27,756 bases of DNA from Caulobacter sp. NIBR2454. Its GTDB lineage: Bacteria > Pseudomonadota > Alphaproteobacteria > Caulobacterales > Caulobacteraceae. The notes under the pieces were generated by a model, which saw only the letters and a program-made list of their open reading frames with translations, did not search any database and had not been told where the DNA came from. The stretch covers positions 1 through 27,756 of the forward strand of contig NZ_CP114873.1 in NCBI RefSeq assembly GCF_027474405.1. Reading direction: 5' to 3'. Shown here one piece after another: positions 10,222 to 18,860 of the stretch. The translations under genes and the position numbers were made by a program. Position 1 is the first letter of the stretch. Each line of letters begins with the position of its first letter.

Positions 10222-13146
10222 CTACCGGCCAAGACCCCGGCCCAAGCTAAGCGAACGCGTGAGGTCCTGCACCAGGTTGCGGCCCGGCATGGCGCCGGGC
10301 GACAGGCCCAGCTCGCGACGGCGGCCAGCCAAGACCGATTCCACCTGCGGATCGCGGGCGAGGCCGCCGGCGAGACCCTTCATCCGGGCTTCGACCTTCC
10401 GGCGGGCGTCGACGTTCTGCCATCCCGACAACTCGGCGTGCTGGGCCTTCAACCGCGTCCAGCTTTCCACGAAACGCTCTGCCCGGAGCTGAGGATCTCG
10501 CCGCACCTGGCTCTCACGCGCCAACGCGCCGCCGATCGCCTCCATCCCGCCCGGTTGATCGACGCGGCCGGCAAGCCCACGCTGGCGCGACAGGGCGGAA
10601 CGGAGATCCTGCGCGGCCTCTGGACTCACGGCCGAAAGCGCCTTCTCAGCCCGTTTAAACGCAATGTCCTGGTGCGGCAGGACCGGCAGGCCGCCCTGCC
10701 GCATCCGTTCCATGTCGGCAAAGGCCCGCGCATAGCCGCGCACGCCCTCGGTCAGCTCCTGGCGCTGCAGGGGCGCTGCAGGGGCGGGGGAGGGCGCGCG
10801 ATCCCCCACGGCCCGGTCGGCCGCCGGCTTCGGCTTGAACCCCGCGAACCGCGATGGCGCCCGCTCGGCTGGCTTCGCCATTTCCGGCGAGATACGGATC
10901 TCCGACCTGGTGATGCCCCGCCGCTCGGCGAAGGCCTCGGCCACGCGTGGCTCGCCATAGTCCAGGGTCGTATCCTTCGCCCGTTCGCGGTCAAGGGTGC
11001 GGGTGAGCTGGTCGCGGTCCTTGAAGTCGTCGGCGCCGTAGTGGACGGCCAGCGTCTCGCGGTGGCGGCTCATCCCGACATAGGCGGCGTGACGGTCCAG
11101 GCCGTCGCTGGCCAGCAGGTGGCCATGGTCCACGGTGACGCCCTGGCTCTTGTGGATGGTGGACGCATAGCCGTGGTCGATCTGGGCGTAATCCTTGAGG
11201 TCGAACCGGACCTCGCGCCGATCGGCGCCATCAAGGCGCACGGCGAGGCTGGCGGCGTCGATCTTTTCGACGGTCCCTAGCGAACCGTTCTTCACCCCAA
11301 TGGACCGCTCGTTGCGCAGGAACATCACGCGGTCGCCTGGGGCGAACGCCCGCTCGCCGCGCTCGGTCTGCACCACCTGGTCGGCGCCGAGCGCGCCGGC
11401 GTCGCGCATCCGCGCCCGGGCGAGCTGGTTCAGCTCCGCCACGTCGGCGCGCGTGTGGGCCAGCATGACCTGGCTGGCTTCCGGCCGGGCCTGGCGCACG
11501 GAATCCCAGCCGTCCACGAGGGCGCTGCGGGCGGCTTCGCGGGTCTCGTGGCCCCTGACCATGCCGGCGGCCTCGTAGCGGTCCAGGGCGGTGCCGGTGC
11601 GGCCCGTGGCCAGCTCCCGCGTCGCCTCACGCTGCCAGTCCTCGCGCTGGCGCCGGATTTCGGTGATCTCGGCCGCGCCATGCCGCTCGGTGAGCGCCCG
11701 GAACGCGGCGCCGGCCTCGATCGCCTGGAGCTGCCCGGCGTCGCCGACAAGGACCACCTTGGCGCCGGCGAGGTCGGCCGCCGATAGCACCCGCTCCATT
11801 TGACGCGACCCGATCATGCCGGCCTCGTCGATCACCAGCACGTCGCGCGCGGTGAGCACGTCCCTCCCCTGCGCCCAGCCGTGCTCGAGACTGGCGATCG
11901 TCCGCGAGCCGATGCCCGAACCCGCCTCGAGGCTTTCCGCCGCGATCCCTGACAAGGCCGCACCGCGGACCTGGTAGCCGGACGCCTCCCACGCCTCGCG
12001 GGCGACGCCCAGCATGGCGCTCTTGCCCGTGCCGGCGTAGCCCACGACGAGGGCCAGATCCTCGCGCCCGGTGATGTGGTCCAGGGCGTCGCGCTGCGAG
12101 CCCGCCAGCGCCAGGCCGCGCCCCTCGCTGGCGGCCAAGGCCAGCTCACGCGACGCCGGCGAGACCCGGTGTTGTCCCCTCCCCGCGATCTGCTCGGCCG
12201 ACCGCTCCAGCCGTTGCTCGGTCGCCAGCATTTCGCGGGTGCTGAACCGCTCGCGACCGGCACCGTCCTTGCCGAGCGCGACCAGCTCGGGCGAGGTTTT
12301 CACCGCGCTCATGGCCTGGGCGAACTGATCGGCGTCGTCGGTGTGCCGGTGAACGAAGCGCGCCAGGTCGTGATCCGTGAACGTGCTCTGCTGCCGGGTG
12401 ATGGCGTCCAGCGCCACAGTCGGCTCGGCGATGATCTTCTCGCCGTTGCGCCGGGCGATCTCCCGGTGATCGACCGCCCGCTCGGCGTCCTCGCCCCGGT
12501 CCAGGCGCCGCGCGCCGGCCGGGCCGATCTTGTGCTGCGGCTCCAGGTCGATCCCCTGCGCCTCCAGCGTCCGGTGATCGACCCGCGCATCGATGTCGAG
12601 TTCGGCCAGGCGGGTGTTCACATGCTCCGCCCACGCCTCGCGCCAGTCGGTCAGAAGCTCGGTGCTATTCCACTCGCGGACCTTCTTCCCAAACCCCTCG
12701 GGGCCGGCTTCGCGCATCGAAAGCATGACGTGGGCGTGCGGCTTCGCCAGACCGTCCGGCCCGATGTCCCAATGCACATTGAGATCGGCGACCATCCCGC
12801 GATCGACAAACTCCTGCTGCACGAAGTCCCGCGCCAGCTCGACGCCCTGCGCCTGGCTCATCTCTCGTGGTATCGAGAACTCGATCTCGCGGGCGAGCTG
12901 CGCGTCCTTGCGGACCTCGCCGGCCTCTACCTCGTTCCACAGCGCCTCGCGATCCTGCCAGCGCTCGGGCGAGCCTTCCGGCGCCATGACTTCGGAGTGA
13001 ACGACGCCGGTCTTGTCCGTGAAATTGTGCGACCGGCCCAGTCGCTCGTCGTGCAGCTCGGAGGCCGAACGGTAGGCGGCCGACGCCACGGCGCTGGAGC
13101 CGTTGGCGCGAGAGATCACCTTAGCGCTGAAATGGTAGATGGCCAC
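10222..13146 (-). CDS. traA: TraA-type relaxase fused to a DNA helicase (MOBQ family)
   Basis: This 974-residue protein nicks oriT, stays bound to the 5' end and unwinds the strand for transfer. The N-terminal MobA/MobL relaxase domain (about 1-220) has Y25 in ASAAYRSASE, the position of the RSF1010 MobA nucleophile, and the metal-binding His set H125 (NVHWDIG), H137 and H139 (KPHAHVM). A RecD/TraI-like helicase follows: Walker A GYAGTGKS (369-376), Walker B VIDEAGM (438-444), VLVGDAGQLQAIE (465-477), TIHKSQGVTVD (663-673) and YVGMSRHRE (689-697). The C-terminal 230 residues are charged and less conserved. This domain order is that of Agrobacterium TraA, which is somewhat longer. The start is GTG at 13146, with a weak Shine-Dalgarno. 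It diverges from traC across the oriT. Confidence 0.97.
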   Translation of the reverse strand: MAIYHFSAKVISRANGSSAVASAAYRSASELHDERLGRSHNFTDKTGVVHSEVMAPEGSPERWQDREALWNEVEAGEVRKDAQLAREIEFSIPREMSQAQGVELARDFVQQEFVDRGMVADLNVHWDIGPDGLAKPHAHVMLSMREAGPEGFGKKVREWNSTELLTDWREAWAEHVNTRLAELDIDARVDHRTLEAQGIDLEPQHKIGPAGARRLDRGEDAERAVDHREIARRNGEKIIAEPTVALDAITRQQSTFTDHDLARFVHRHTDDADQFAQAMSAVKTSPELVALGKDGAGRERFSTREMLATEQRLERSAEQIAGRGQHRVSPASRELALAASEGRGLALAGSQRDALDHITGREDLALVVGYAGTGKSAMLGVAREAWEASGYQVRGAALSGIAAESLEAGSGIGSRTIASLEHGWAQGRDVLTARDVLVIDEAGMIGSRQMERVLSAADLAGAKVVLVGDAGQLQAIEAGAAFRALTERHGAAEITEIRRQREDWQREATRELATGRTGTALDRYEAAGMVRGHETREAARSALVDGWDSVRQARPEASQVMLAHTRADVAELNQLARARMRDAGALGADQVVQTERGERAFAPGDRVMFLRNERSIGVKNGSLGTVEKIDAASLAVRLDGADRREVRFDLKDYAQIDHGYASTIHKSQGVTVDHGHLLASDGLDRHAAYVGMSRHRETLAVHYGADDFKDRDQLTRTLDRERAKDTTLDYGEPRVAEAFAERRGITRSEIRISPEMAKPAERAPSRFAGFKPKPAADRAVGDRAPSPAPAAPLQRQELTEGVRGYARAFADMERMRQGGLPVLPHQDIAFKRAEKALSAVSPEAAQDLRSALSRQRGLAGRVDQPGGMEAIGGALARESQVRRDPQLRAERFVESWTRLKAQHAELSGWQNVDARRKVEARMKGLAGGLARDPQVESVLAGRRRELGLSPGAMPGRNLVQDLTRSLSLGRGLGR

Positions 13147-13305
13147 GCCGCACCATCGCTCGGAAGCCGCCTCGTTTCAAGCGCACGTCGGCACGACGTA
13201 TAAGCGCGCACTCAAAACCTTACGGCCTTTCGTGATGGACTCCGGGGGTCGGCCGTGATTCACTTAGTTGGGCGGGGTCAACAGTCAGTCGCCAAGGAAC
13301 CAACC
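13147..13305. other. Intergenic oriT region between divergent traA and traC
   Basis: These 159 bases separate the relaxase start from the traC start. Besides the inverted repeat and nic-like sequence (13185-13213) there is ACCTTACGGCC (13218-13228) and a run with GTGAT repeated at 13233 and 13256. Promoters for the two operons must lie here, but I cannot assign hexamers with confidence. Confidence 0.75.
13185..13213 (+). other. oriT: Origin of transfer (oriT): inverted repeat plus nic region
   Basis: A perfect inverted repeat, ACGTCG (13185-13190), GCA and CGACGT (13194-13199), is followed at once by TATAAGCGCGCACTC. The 13 bases from 13201 match the RSF1010 nic TAAGTGCGCCCTC at 11 of 13 positions, and CGACGTATAA also resembles the Ti-plasmid oriT (both from memory). 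The order, hairpin then TAAG-N-GCG, is the MOBQ arrangement, and the sites of MOBQ relaxases are cut after GCG; here that is between 13208 and 13209 on the plus strand. Placement between traA and traCDG is as in Ti plasmids. Confidence 0.82.
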
Positions 13306-13626
13306 ATGCGCAAACCCCGCGATATCGACAGCGAGCTGAAGGCTCTTGCGGACAAAGCGAAGGGCCTGAAAGCGAAACGGGTGTTGCAGCTTGGGGAGTT
13401 GGTCACGGTCACCGGAGCCGATGCGCTCGATCTGGAGACGTTGGCCGGGGCGCTCCTGGCGGCTGTCAACGGCGCGAAGTCAGCCGAGCAAAAGGAGGCG
13501 TGGCGCTCCGAGGGCGCGGCCTACTTTCAACGACGGGGACGCAAGGGGCGCTCGGGCGTTGAAGCTCCGAAGTCAGGCGACGGCGGCGGCGCTGGGTCGA
13601 ATGGCGACGGCGATCCGCCGCGCTGA
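13306..13626 (+). CDS. traC: TraC-family relaxosome accessory protein
   Basis: This small, charged, cytosolic protein of the oriT-processing complex has 106 residues. The N-terminal two thirds, KPRDIDSELKALADKAKGL and KRVLQLGELVTVTGADALDL, resemble the Ti-plasmid TraC family (short helices starting about residue 3). Next come an alanine-rich helix and a Lys/Arg patch (RRGRKGRSG, about 77-85) that could bind DNA, then a Gly-rich tail. ATG 13306 is chosen over an upstream in-frame ATG at 13255 because AAGGA (13294-13298) is well placed. It is the first gene of traC-traD-traG, directly right of oriT, and its end overlaps traD by 26 bases. Confidence 0.85.
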   Translation: MRKPRDIDSELKALADKAKGLKAKRVLQLGELVTVTGADALDLETLAGALLAAVNGAKSAEQKEAWRSEGAAYFQRRGRKGRSGVEAPKSGDGGGAGSNGDGDPPR

Positions 13627-13882
13627 ATCCAACCGCGCCCGCACCGATACGAGAGCCTGGGTCATGCAACGCCGCGAACGCACCCGCCACCTGATCGAAC
13701 TCGGCGGCCTCGTCCAAAAGGCCGGCCTGGTGGACCTCACCGACGACGATCGCGCCACCATCCTCGGCGGACTTCTTGGGCTCGCCGACATGCTCCAGGG
13801 AGAAGGCGGCGCGGCGCTCGGGGAGACGTTCCGCCGACGCGGCCTCCGCGCGTTTGAGGCCGACGCGATGGCCGCCGAATGA
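13601..13882 (+). CDS. traD: TraD-family conjugal transfer protein (spans the unit junction)
   Basis: These 93 residues contain the conserved TraD core: RRERTRHLIELGGLVQKAGLV (24-44), then DLTDDDRATILGGLLGLADML (45-65). Ti TraD proteins are about 70 residues, so an in-frame ATG at 13664 is an alternative start; ATG 13601 is kept because it overlaps traC as expected for coupling. The stop TGA (13880-13882) overlaps the traG ATG (13879-13881). The gene runs across the boundary between the two plasmid units, which shows that the head-to-tail junction is seamless. Its precise biochemical role in transfer is not established. Confidence 0.86.
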   Translation: MATAIRRAESNRARTDTRAWVMQRRERTRHLIELGGLVQKAGLVDLTDDDRATILGGLLGLADMLQGEGGAALGETFRRRGLRAFEADAMAAE

Positions 13883-15471
13883 GAGGCCTCCTGCGGCTCG
13901 TCGCCCTGCTGATCTACGTCGGCGCTGGCTATCTGATCGGCTCCCTGGTCGGCCGCCTGGTCCTGATCCCCGTCGCGGCCGTCGCACACGTCAGCCATGG
14001 CCTCCAGACGGGCCTGAGCGTCGCGGCCGGCCTCCTCGGCATATTCAGCGCCGTAGGCTATTGGCGGGCCAAGTTTGGCGAGTTTCAGATCGGCGGCGGC
14101 GTCCACGGCTCGGCGCACTTCGCCAGCGCGGCGCAGGTCAAAAGCTCGCTCGGCGGCGGCGCGGGGCTGATCGTCGGCCGTGAGAACCGCAAGGGTGGCC
14201 AGCTCCTCCGCTACGCCGGCCAGGCCCATCTCCTGACCATCGCCCCGACCCGCTCAGGCAAGGGTGTGGGCGCCATTATCCCCAACTTGCTGACCGCCGA
14301 TCGCTCGGTGCTTTGCATCGATCCCAAGGGCGAGAACGCCCACATCACCGCCCGCGCCCGCTCGCGGTTCGGCCCGGTCTATGTGCTCGATCCGTTTGAG
14401 ATCTCCGGCCAGCCCCCGGCCGCCTTCAACCCCCTGGCCGGCCTGGACCCTGACAGTCTCGACCTGGCCGAAGACGCCGCCCTCCTGGCCGACGCCCTGG
14501 TCCACGACCCACCTGGCCAGGGCGGCGAAGCCCATTGGAACGAGGAGGCCAAGGCGCTGATCGCCGGCGTGATCCTCTACGTCGTCTGCGAGGAGCGGCC
14601 TGAAGCCCGCACCCTGGCCACGGTGCGCGAGCTGCTGACCCTCAGTCCTGGCGACTTCGCCGCCTCGCTGGCCATCATGCAGGAATCCGCCAGCGCCGGC
14701 GGCCTGGTCCGCCGGGCCGCCAACCGACACCTCGGCAAGAGCGAGCGGGAAGCGGCCGGCGTGCTGTCCTCGGCCCAGCGCCACACCCACTTCCTCGATA
14801 GCGTCCGCATCAACGGGACCATGGCCCGGTCGGATTTTCGGTTCGCCGATCTCAAGGAAGGCAAGGCGACCGTGTTCCTGGTCCTGCCGCCGGAGCGGCT
14901 GGACGCCTATTCCCGATGGCTGCGCCTCATGGTCGCCCAGGCGATCCACGACCTGGCCCGCTCCCCTGCCCGGCCGGCCGCGCCGGTCCTCTTCCTGCTT
15001 GATGAGTTTGCGGCCCTCGGCCGCCTGGAACCCGTCGAACGGGCCTTCGGACTGATGGCCGGTTACGGCCTCCAGCTCTGGCCGATCCTCCAGGATATGC
15101 ACCAGCTTTGGAGCGCCTACGGCAAAAAGGCCGGAACCTTCGTTTCCAATGCCGGCATCGTCCAAATCTTCAACGTCGCCGATGTCGAGACCGCGAGCTG
15201 GGTGTCCAAGTCGATCGGCGCGACGACCATGAGCTATCAGACGACGGGAACCAGCACCTCGCGAGGCGGAATGCAGCTTTTCGAGACCAAATCCACCTCG
15301 ACCACGGCCCATCTCTCACGGCGCGAACTGATGACGCCTGACGAGATCATGCGGCTGGATTCCAGCCTGGAGATCCTTTTGCGCCAGGGCGCCGCGCCCG
15401 CCATCGCCGCCAAGGTCAGATATTACGACGGGCCGGAGTTCCGGGGGCTGTTCACCGCGGCGAGCGTTTAA
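13879..15471 (+). CDS. traG: TraG/VirD4-family coupling protein (copy 2)
   Basis: Second copy of the 530-residue coupling protein, with Walker A PTRSGKG and Walker B LLDEF intact. Unlike the copy at base 1, its upstream context is inside the window: it starts in an ATGA overlap with traD (13879-13882), confirming coupling within traC-traD-traG. Confidence 0.94.
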   Translation: MRGLLRLVALLIYVGAGYLIGSLVGRLVLIPVAAVAHVSHGLQTGLSVAAGLLGIFSAVGYWRAKFGEFQIGGGVHGSAHFASAAQVKSSLGGGAGLIVGRENRKGGQLLRYAGQAHLLTIAPTRSGKGVGAIIPNLLTADRSVLCIDPKGENAHITARARSRFGPVYVLDPFEISGQPPAAFNPLAGLDPDSLDLAEDAALLADALVHDPPGQGGEAHWNEEAKALIAGVILYVVCEERPEARTLATVRELLTLSPGDFAASLAIMQESASAGGLVRRAANRHLGKSEREAAGVLSSAQRHTHFLDSVRINGTMARSDFRFADLKEGKATVFLVLPPERLDAYSRWLRLMVAQAIHDLARSPARPAAPVLFLLDEFAALGRLEPVERAFGLMAGYGLQLWPILQDMHQLWSAYGKKAGTFVSNAGIVQIFNVADVETASWVSKSIGATTMSYQTTGTSTSRGGMQLFETKSTSTTAHLSRRELMTPDEIMRLDSSLEILLRQGAAPAIAAKVRYYDGPEFRGLFTAASV

Positions 15472-15485
15472 ACGGCGCGAAGACT

Positions 15486-15501
15486 GTATAGGCGTATACA
15501 C
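15486..15501 (+). repeat. 8-bp GTATA repeats, two copies (copy 2)
   Basis: GTATAGGC and GTATACAC in tandem after the second traG. Confidence 0.7.
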
Positions 15502-15933
15502 GCCGGGCCGCCCTGCCGCGAACGGTGAGTTTTGGGGTAGAGCCTCACCGTTCAGGTCGCCGCTGGGCGGCGGATCGTTCTGGGCGACCCGCCGCCCCTC
15601 CCCTACCCGATTTGCCGCTCCACGACCCGGAATCGGGCCCTAGCGGCCTATCTGCCGGCGACGTCGGTCGGGATTTCCCTCAACGGTCCCGCCAGCTTTT
15701 CTTCGAAAAGCCATGCGACGGTTGGACCGGGCTCCGATTTTTGAAGGTTTTCGCCGATCTTCCTCTTGGAATAGCTTGTCGGCCGACTAGGCCGACTCAT
15801 TTTGATGGGGGATGCCGGGCGGGAGGACCGCGCAGCGGGCCGGGGCGGCCGAAGGCCGCGAGCCGGCGGGGGCGAAGCCCCCAAGAGGCGGCGCTTTCTT
15901 TCTTCTTCGGCGTCCAACCGCCTGGGCGCGAAG

Positions 15934-15942
15934 TTATCCACA
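15934..15942 (+). promoter_or_regulatory. DnaA box (copy 2)
   Basis: Exact TTATCCACA in the second origin. Confidence 0.85.
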
Positions 15943-16053
15943 GGCCGGGCTACCCCAAAACTCACCGTTCCGGTTCAGATTCTAAGATTCTTCTTAGATT
16001 CAAGATTCAGGGGCCGTAACTCGTTGAACCGTAACAGCGAATCAGGCCGAAAA

Positions 16054-16186
16054 GTGAGTGTTGGGGCCGAGTCGCGTGAGCTTTGGGGTAGCCTACGGTG
16101 AGCGTTGGGGTCGGTAAAAGTGAGTGTTGGGGCCGAGTCGCGTGAGCTTTGGGGTAGGCGCCCGCTCGACGGTGAGTTTTGGGGTA
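16054..16186 (+). repeat. Six direct iterons (copy 2)
   Basis: Repeats start at 16054, 16076, 16098, 16120, 16142 and 16172, with the same 22-bp spacing for the first five and 30 bp for the last. Confidence 0.9.
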
Positions 16187-16274
16187 TGCCCTCACCGATC
16201 AAAGGGGAGCTAGAGGATTTGCCCAACTCACAATTCGCCGGTAAGGTGAGCTGAGAATCTGTTCTTGCTCACCG

Positions 16275-17165
16275 ATGGACGTGTCGATGTCGAAAGGCGC
16301 TGTGGTCGATCTCCCTATCCGGACCCTGGATCAAAAGGGGCGCGGCAATCCGTTCGATCCGGCCAACTATGGCGAGATCGTCAAGCCTGGCGAGCTGGTG
16401 GACATCGTCGAGCTGAACCCCCTCACCCTCGCCGATCGCCGCATCTACAACCTGCTGATCGCCAACGCCTGGGAGCGGATAGGCGAGCCCATCATCCATC
16501 GCATCTCTAAAACGGCCCTGAAGGGCACGCATCAGGGCAATGAGCGGGTGGAAAGCTCGCTGCTGCGGCTGATGGGCACGATCGCGATCGTCACCATCCG
16601 CAAGGACGGCAAGAGCTACAAGCGCCGCGTCCAGCTCCTCGGCCCGAGCGACGAGAGCCTGGAGAAGGACGGCTTCCTTCACTACCGCATCCCCGAGGAG
16701 CTGATCGAGATCCTGCGGAACAGCGAGGTCTATGCCCGCCTCAAGACGCAGGTGATGTATTGCTTCGAGTCGAAATACGCTCTCTGCCTCTATGAAATGA
16801 TCGAGCGGCGCATAGGCCTGGAATACAAGCAGATGGAAGAATTCACAGTTGAGGAGCTTCGCGGCCTCCTGAACGTGCCCGAAGGAAAGCTGGAGCGGTT
16901 CGCGGATTTCAACAAATACTGCCTAAAAGTCGCCAAGGACGAAATCAACAAGCTCTGTCCTTTCTTCGTTGACTTCACGCCCATCAAGAAGGGGCGCAAG
17001 GTCGAGCGAGTGGCGCTGCATTGGTTCCCCAAAACCTCCACCGGCAAACGCGATGCGCAAATCCTGATCGATCAGCACAGTGTCGTCCGGCGGGCCAAGC
17101 TGCGGGGCGAACCCGTCGAAATGCCGGTCCTGGTGGACTTCAACCGGCCGGCCGACGAACGGTGA
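16275..17165 (+). CDS. repA: Replication initiator, Rep_3 family (copy 2)
   Basis: Second copy of the 296-residue initiator, preceded by the same operator arms (16245-16251 and 16267-16273) and ending inside the 26-bp Rep element at 17161-17186. Confidence 0.93.
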   Translation: MDVSMSKGAVVDLPIRTLDQKGRGNPFDPANYGEIVKPGELVDIVELNPLTLADRRIYNLLIANAWERIGEPIIHRISKTALKGTHQGNERVESSLLRLMGTIAIVTIRKDGKSYKRRVQLLGPSDESLEKDGFLHYRIPEELIEILRNSEVYARLKTQVMYCFESKYALCLYEMIERRIGLEYKQMEEFTVEELRGLLNVPEGKLERFADFNKYCLKVAKDEINKLCPFFVDFTPIKKGRKVERVALHWFPKTSTGKRDAQILIDQHSVVRRAKLRGEPVEMPVLVDFNRPADER

Positions 17166-17212
17166 GCCCCCACCCCAAAACTCACCTTTCAGGTCTCCAG
17201 CGCCCCTGCTGC

Positions 17213-17244
17213 GTATAGGCGTATAATTGTATACGGCTATACGC
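17213..17244. repeat. 8-bp GTATA repeats, four copies, after the par operon (copy 2)
   Basis: Four 8-bp units between convergent repA and the partition operon, overlapping the RHH gene stop codon. Confidence 0.72.
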
Positions 17245-17521
17245 CCCCACGACCGACGTGGTTGCGCCCCTTCTTAACGAACAGATCGTCCAGCGCCTCG
17301 GCCAACAGGCTTTGCACCGTCGTCCCCCCCTCGGCCGCGAGGATGCGGAGCTGGGTGCTGACCTCGGGGGGGAAGTGGCCGCCGATCAGCTTGGTCCCCC
17401 GGCGGCTCCCCTGCGCCCCTCTAGCGGCTGGCGCCTCGGCCGGGGTCGCCGGCGGGGGCGCGGGATCGCCGCCAGCTTTGGCGCGGTCGAGAACGGCCTG
17501 AAGCGCATTGCCCTTGGCCAT
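17237..17521 (-). CDS. Ribbon-helix-helix partition protein (copy 2)
   Basis: Second copy of the 94-residue ParG/omega-like protein, starting in the TGATG overlap with the second parA. Confidence 0.82.
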   Translation of the reverse strand: MAKGNALQAVLDRAKAGGDPAPPPATPAEAPAARGAQGSRRGTKLIGGHFPPEVSTQLRILAAEGGTTVQSLLAEALDDLFVKKGRNHVGRGGV

Positions 17522-18156
17522 CACGCCACCTCCGTCTGCTTGTATAATCGTATACTTGTATACTCGTATAACTGTTTGATTTCGGCCGCCGCCGGGCCAT
17601 GCGGCTCGAACTCCTGCACCGCCTGGCCTACGGCCTGGGCGCGGAAGAAAGCCTTGCGGTTGCCGACCGTCACCGGACAGACGGCCGCGCCCAGCTCCTC
17701 CACCGCCTTCATAGCGTCGCCCGTCTCCTGCCCCTGGGGTGGCACGAAGGTCAGCACGACGGCGAAGGCGCGATCGAGCTGGCGCACCACCTCCAGCGTG
17801 TGCGTCATGCTCATGGTGTCGAACACGGCGGTCTTGGTCGGGATCAGGATGAAGTCGGCATGACGCGCCGCCTCGAAAGTCACGTCGCGCGCCACGGCCG
17901 CGCCGTCGATCACCACCAGGTCGGTGCCGGCGTCGGCGCAGGCTTTCAGCACGGCCGACAACCGCACCGGCTGGATCGAGGCAACGGCGGGCGTGTCGAG
18001 CTGGCGCACGTCCTTCCAGAAGGAAGCGGTCGCCTGCGGGTCGAGGTCGATGATCGCAACCTCCTTGCCGGCCTGCTCGGCCGCCACGGCCAAGCACGTC
18101 GCCAGGGTGGTCTTACCGACTCCCCCCTTCTGCGAGAGGATGGCGAGAACCTTCAT
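17521..18156 (-). CDS. parA: ParA-family partition ATPase (copy 2)
   Basis: Second copy of the 211-residue ATPase, with Walker A KGGVGKTT at residues 10-17. The repeat-encoded C-terminal tail is retained (repeats at 17542-17573). Confidence 0.95.
   Translation of the reverse strand: MKVLAILSQKGGVGKTTLATCLAVAAEQAGKEVAIIDLDPQATASFWKDVRQLDTPAVASIQPVRLSAVLKACADAGTDLVVIDGAAVARDVTFEAARHADFILIPTKTAVFDTMSMTHTLEVVRQLDRAFAVVLTFVPPQGQETGDAMKAVEELGAAVCPVTVGNRKAFFRAQAVGQAVQEFEPHGPAAAEIKQLYEYTSIRLYKQTEVA
17542..17573. repeat. 8-bp GTATA repeats inside parA (copy 2)
   Basis: Four tandem 8-bp units in the 3' coding end of the second parA. Confidence 0.75.
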
Positions 18157-18171
18157 GCTACACTCCTACAG

Positions 18172-18207
18172 GTATAGGCCTATACTTGTATACACGGGCG
18201 AACGCAA
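18172..18207 (-). promoter_or_regulatory. par operon promoter with 8-bp repeats (copy 2)
   Basis: Three 8-bp units (18172-18195) overlap the predicted -10 (18179-18184); the -35 is at 18202-18207. Confidence 0.6.
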
Positions 18208-18230
18208 AAGGGAAGGGGCACCCCGCGCGC

Positions 18231-18860
18231 TCACCCCTCGGACTCCCCGTCCCCGTCGAGGGGCTCGTGGCGCATCGCGCCATGACCTGGGATCGGGCAG
18301 AGCGGCGCGCCGGCCGTCTCCAGCCATTTGCGCGCGGTCCTGACGGTGTAGCCGCAGGCCAGGCACTCACACTTGAGCATCCGGACCGCCTGCTTCCGGG
18401 GCGCGGTCGTCAGCCCGCCGGTGTCGAGGCGAGCGTGGGGGAGGGGACCCGCCGCCGCGAGGATGGGGGCGACTGTCGCGAGGAACGCTTCGCCCGGCGT
18501 GGTGGCGCGCATCGGCCCGACCAGTCCCAGCCCAAGCGCGACCCGTTTAAACGACTTCCCATGCCCGGCCTTGATGCCCACGGCCGCGTGGACCAGCTCG
18601 TGCGCCAGGATCGCGGCGATCTGCGCCGGCATGGCGTCGGGCGCGTGGGCCAGGTCCGGCCGGATGAAGATTTCAAAATGCCCGTCCGCGCTGCGCCGGT
18701 TATCCCAGCACTCGCCGATCGCTCGGCTCCTGCGGCCGGCGCTGGTGAAGCCGATGGCCACCCGCACCCGGTCGGGGAGGGGAGCGCCCAACGCCTCGAA
18801 CAGCGGGGCCATGCCCGCCGCCACCCCGTTCAGCCAGCTTTCCCGGTTATCGTGGATCAT
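18231..18860 (-). CDS. SprT-like zinc metalloprotease domain protein (copy 2)
   Basis: Second copy of the 209-residue HELVH protein, with the same Cys cluster and the same overlapping leader hairpins (18877-18907). Confidence 0.85.
   Translation of the reverse strand: MIHDNRESWLNGVAAGMAPLFEALGAPLPDRVRVAIGFTSAGRRSRAIGECWDNRRSADGHFEIFIRPDLAHAPDAMPAQIAAILAHELVHAAVGIKAGHGKSFKRVALGLGLVGPMRATTPGEAFLATVAPILAAAGPLPHARLDTGGLTTAPRKQAVRMLKCECLACGYTVRTARKWLETAGAPLCPIPGHGAMRHEPLDGDGESEG

Larger units (their letters stand above)
1..13878. repeat. Plasmid unit, copy 1 of 2 (tandem direct repeat)
   Basis: This is the first of two head-to-tail copies of a 13,878-base unit that fill the window exactly. It begins at the traG start codon and ends four bases before the end of traD. 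The genes of copy 1 and copy 2 encode the same proteins at a constant offset of 13,878. I compared frames and many nucleotide stretches, not every base. A self-closing unit with an iteron origin, partition genes and an oriT is a complete circular plasmid. Confidence 0.97.
15472..16274. other. Replication origin region (copy 2), no protein gene
   Basis: Second oriV. Contents in order are 8-bp repeats (15486-15501), a 26-bp Rep element (15524-15549), hairpins (15845-15859, 15868-15882), a DnaA box (15934-15942), an inverted iteron (15951-15965), an AT-rich segment (15977-16009), six direct iterons (16054-16186), and a repA promoter/operator (16219-16273). A dimer would carry two active origins. 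Confidence 0.88.

Noticed and set aside
12076..13203. A 375-codon open frame antisense to the relaxase N-terminus (copy at 25954-27081)
   Set aside because: It lies opposite the conserved relaxase and helicase motifs and would read through the oriT; no recognisable protein features.
13255..13305. Upstream ATG for traC at 13255
   Set aside because: It has no ribosome site and lies near the oriT; the ATG at 13306 has AAGGA at proper distance and gives the family-like N-terminus.
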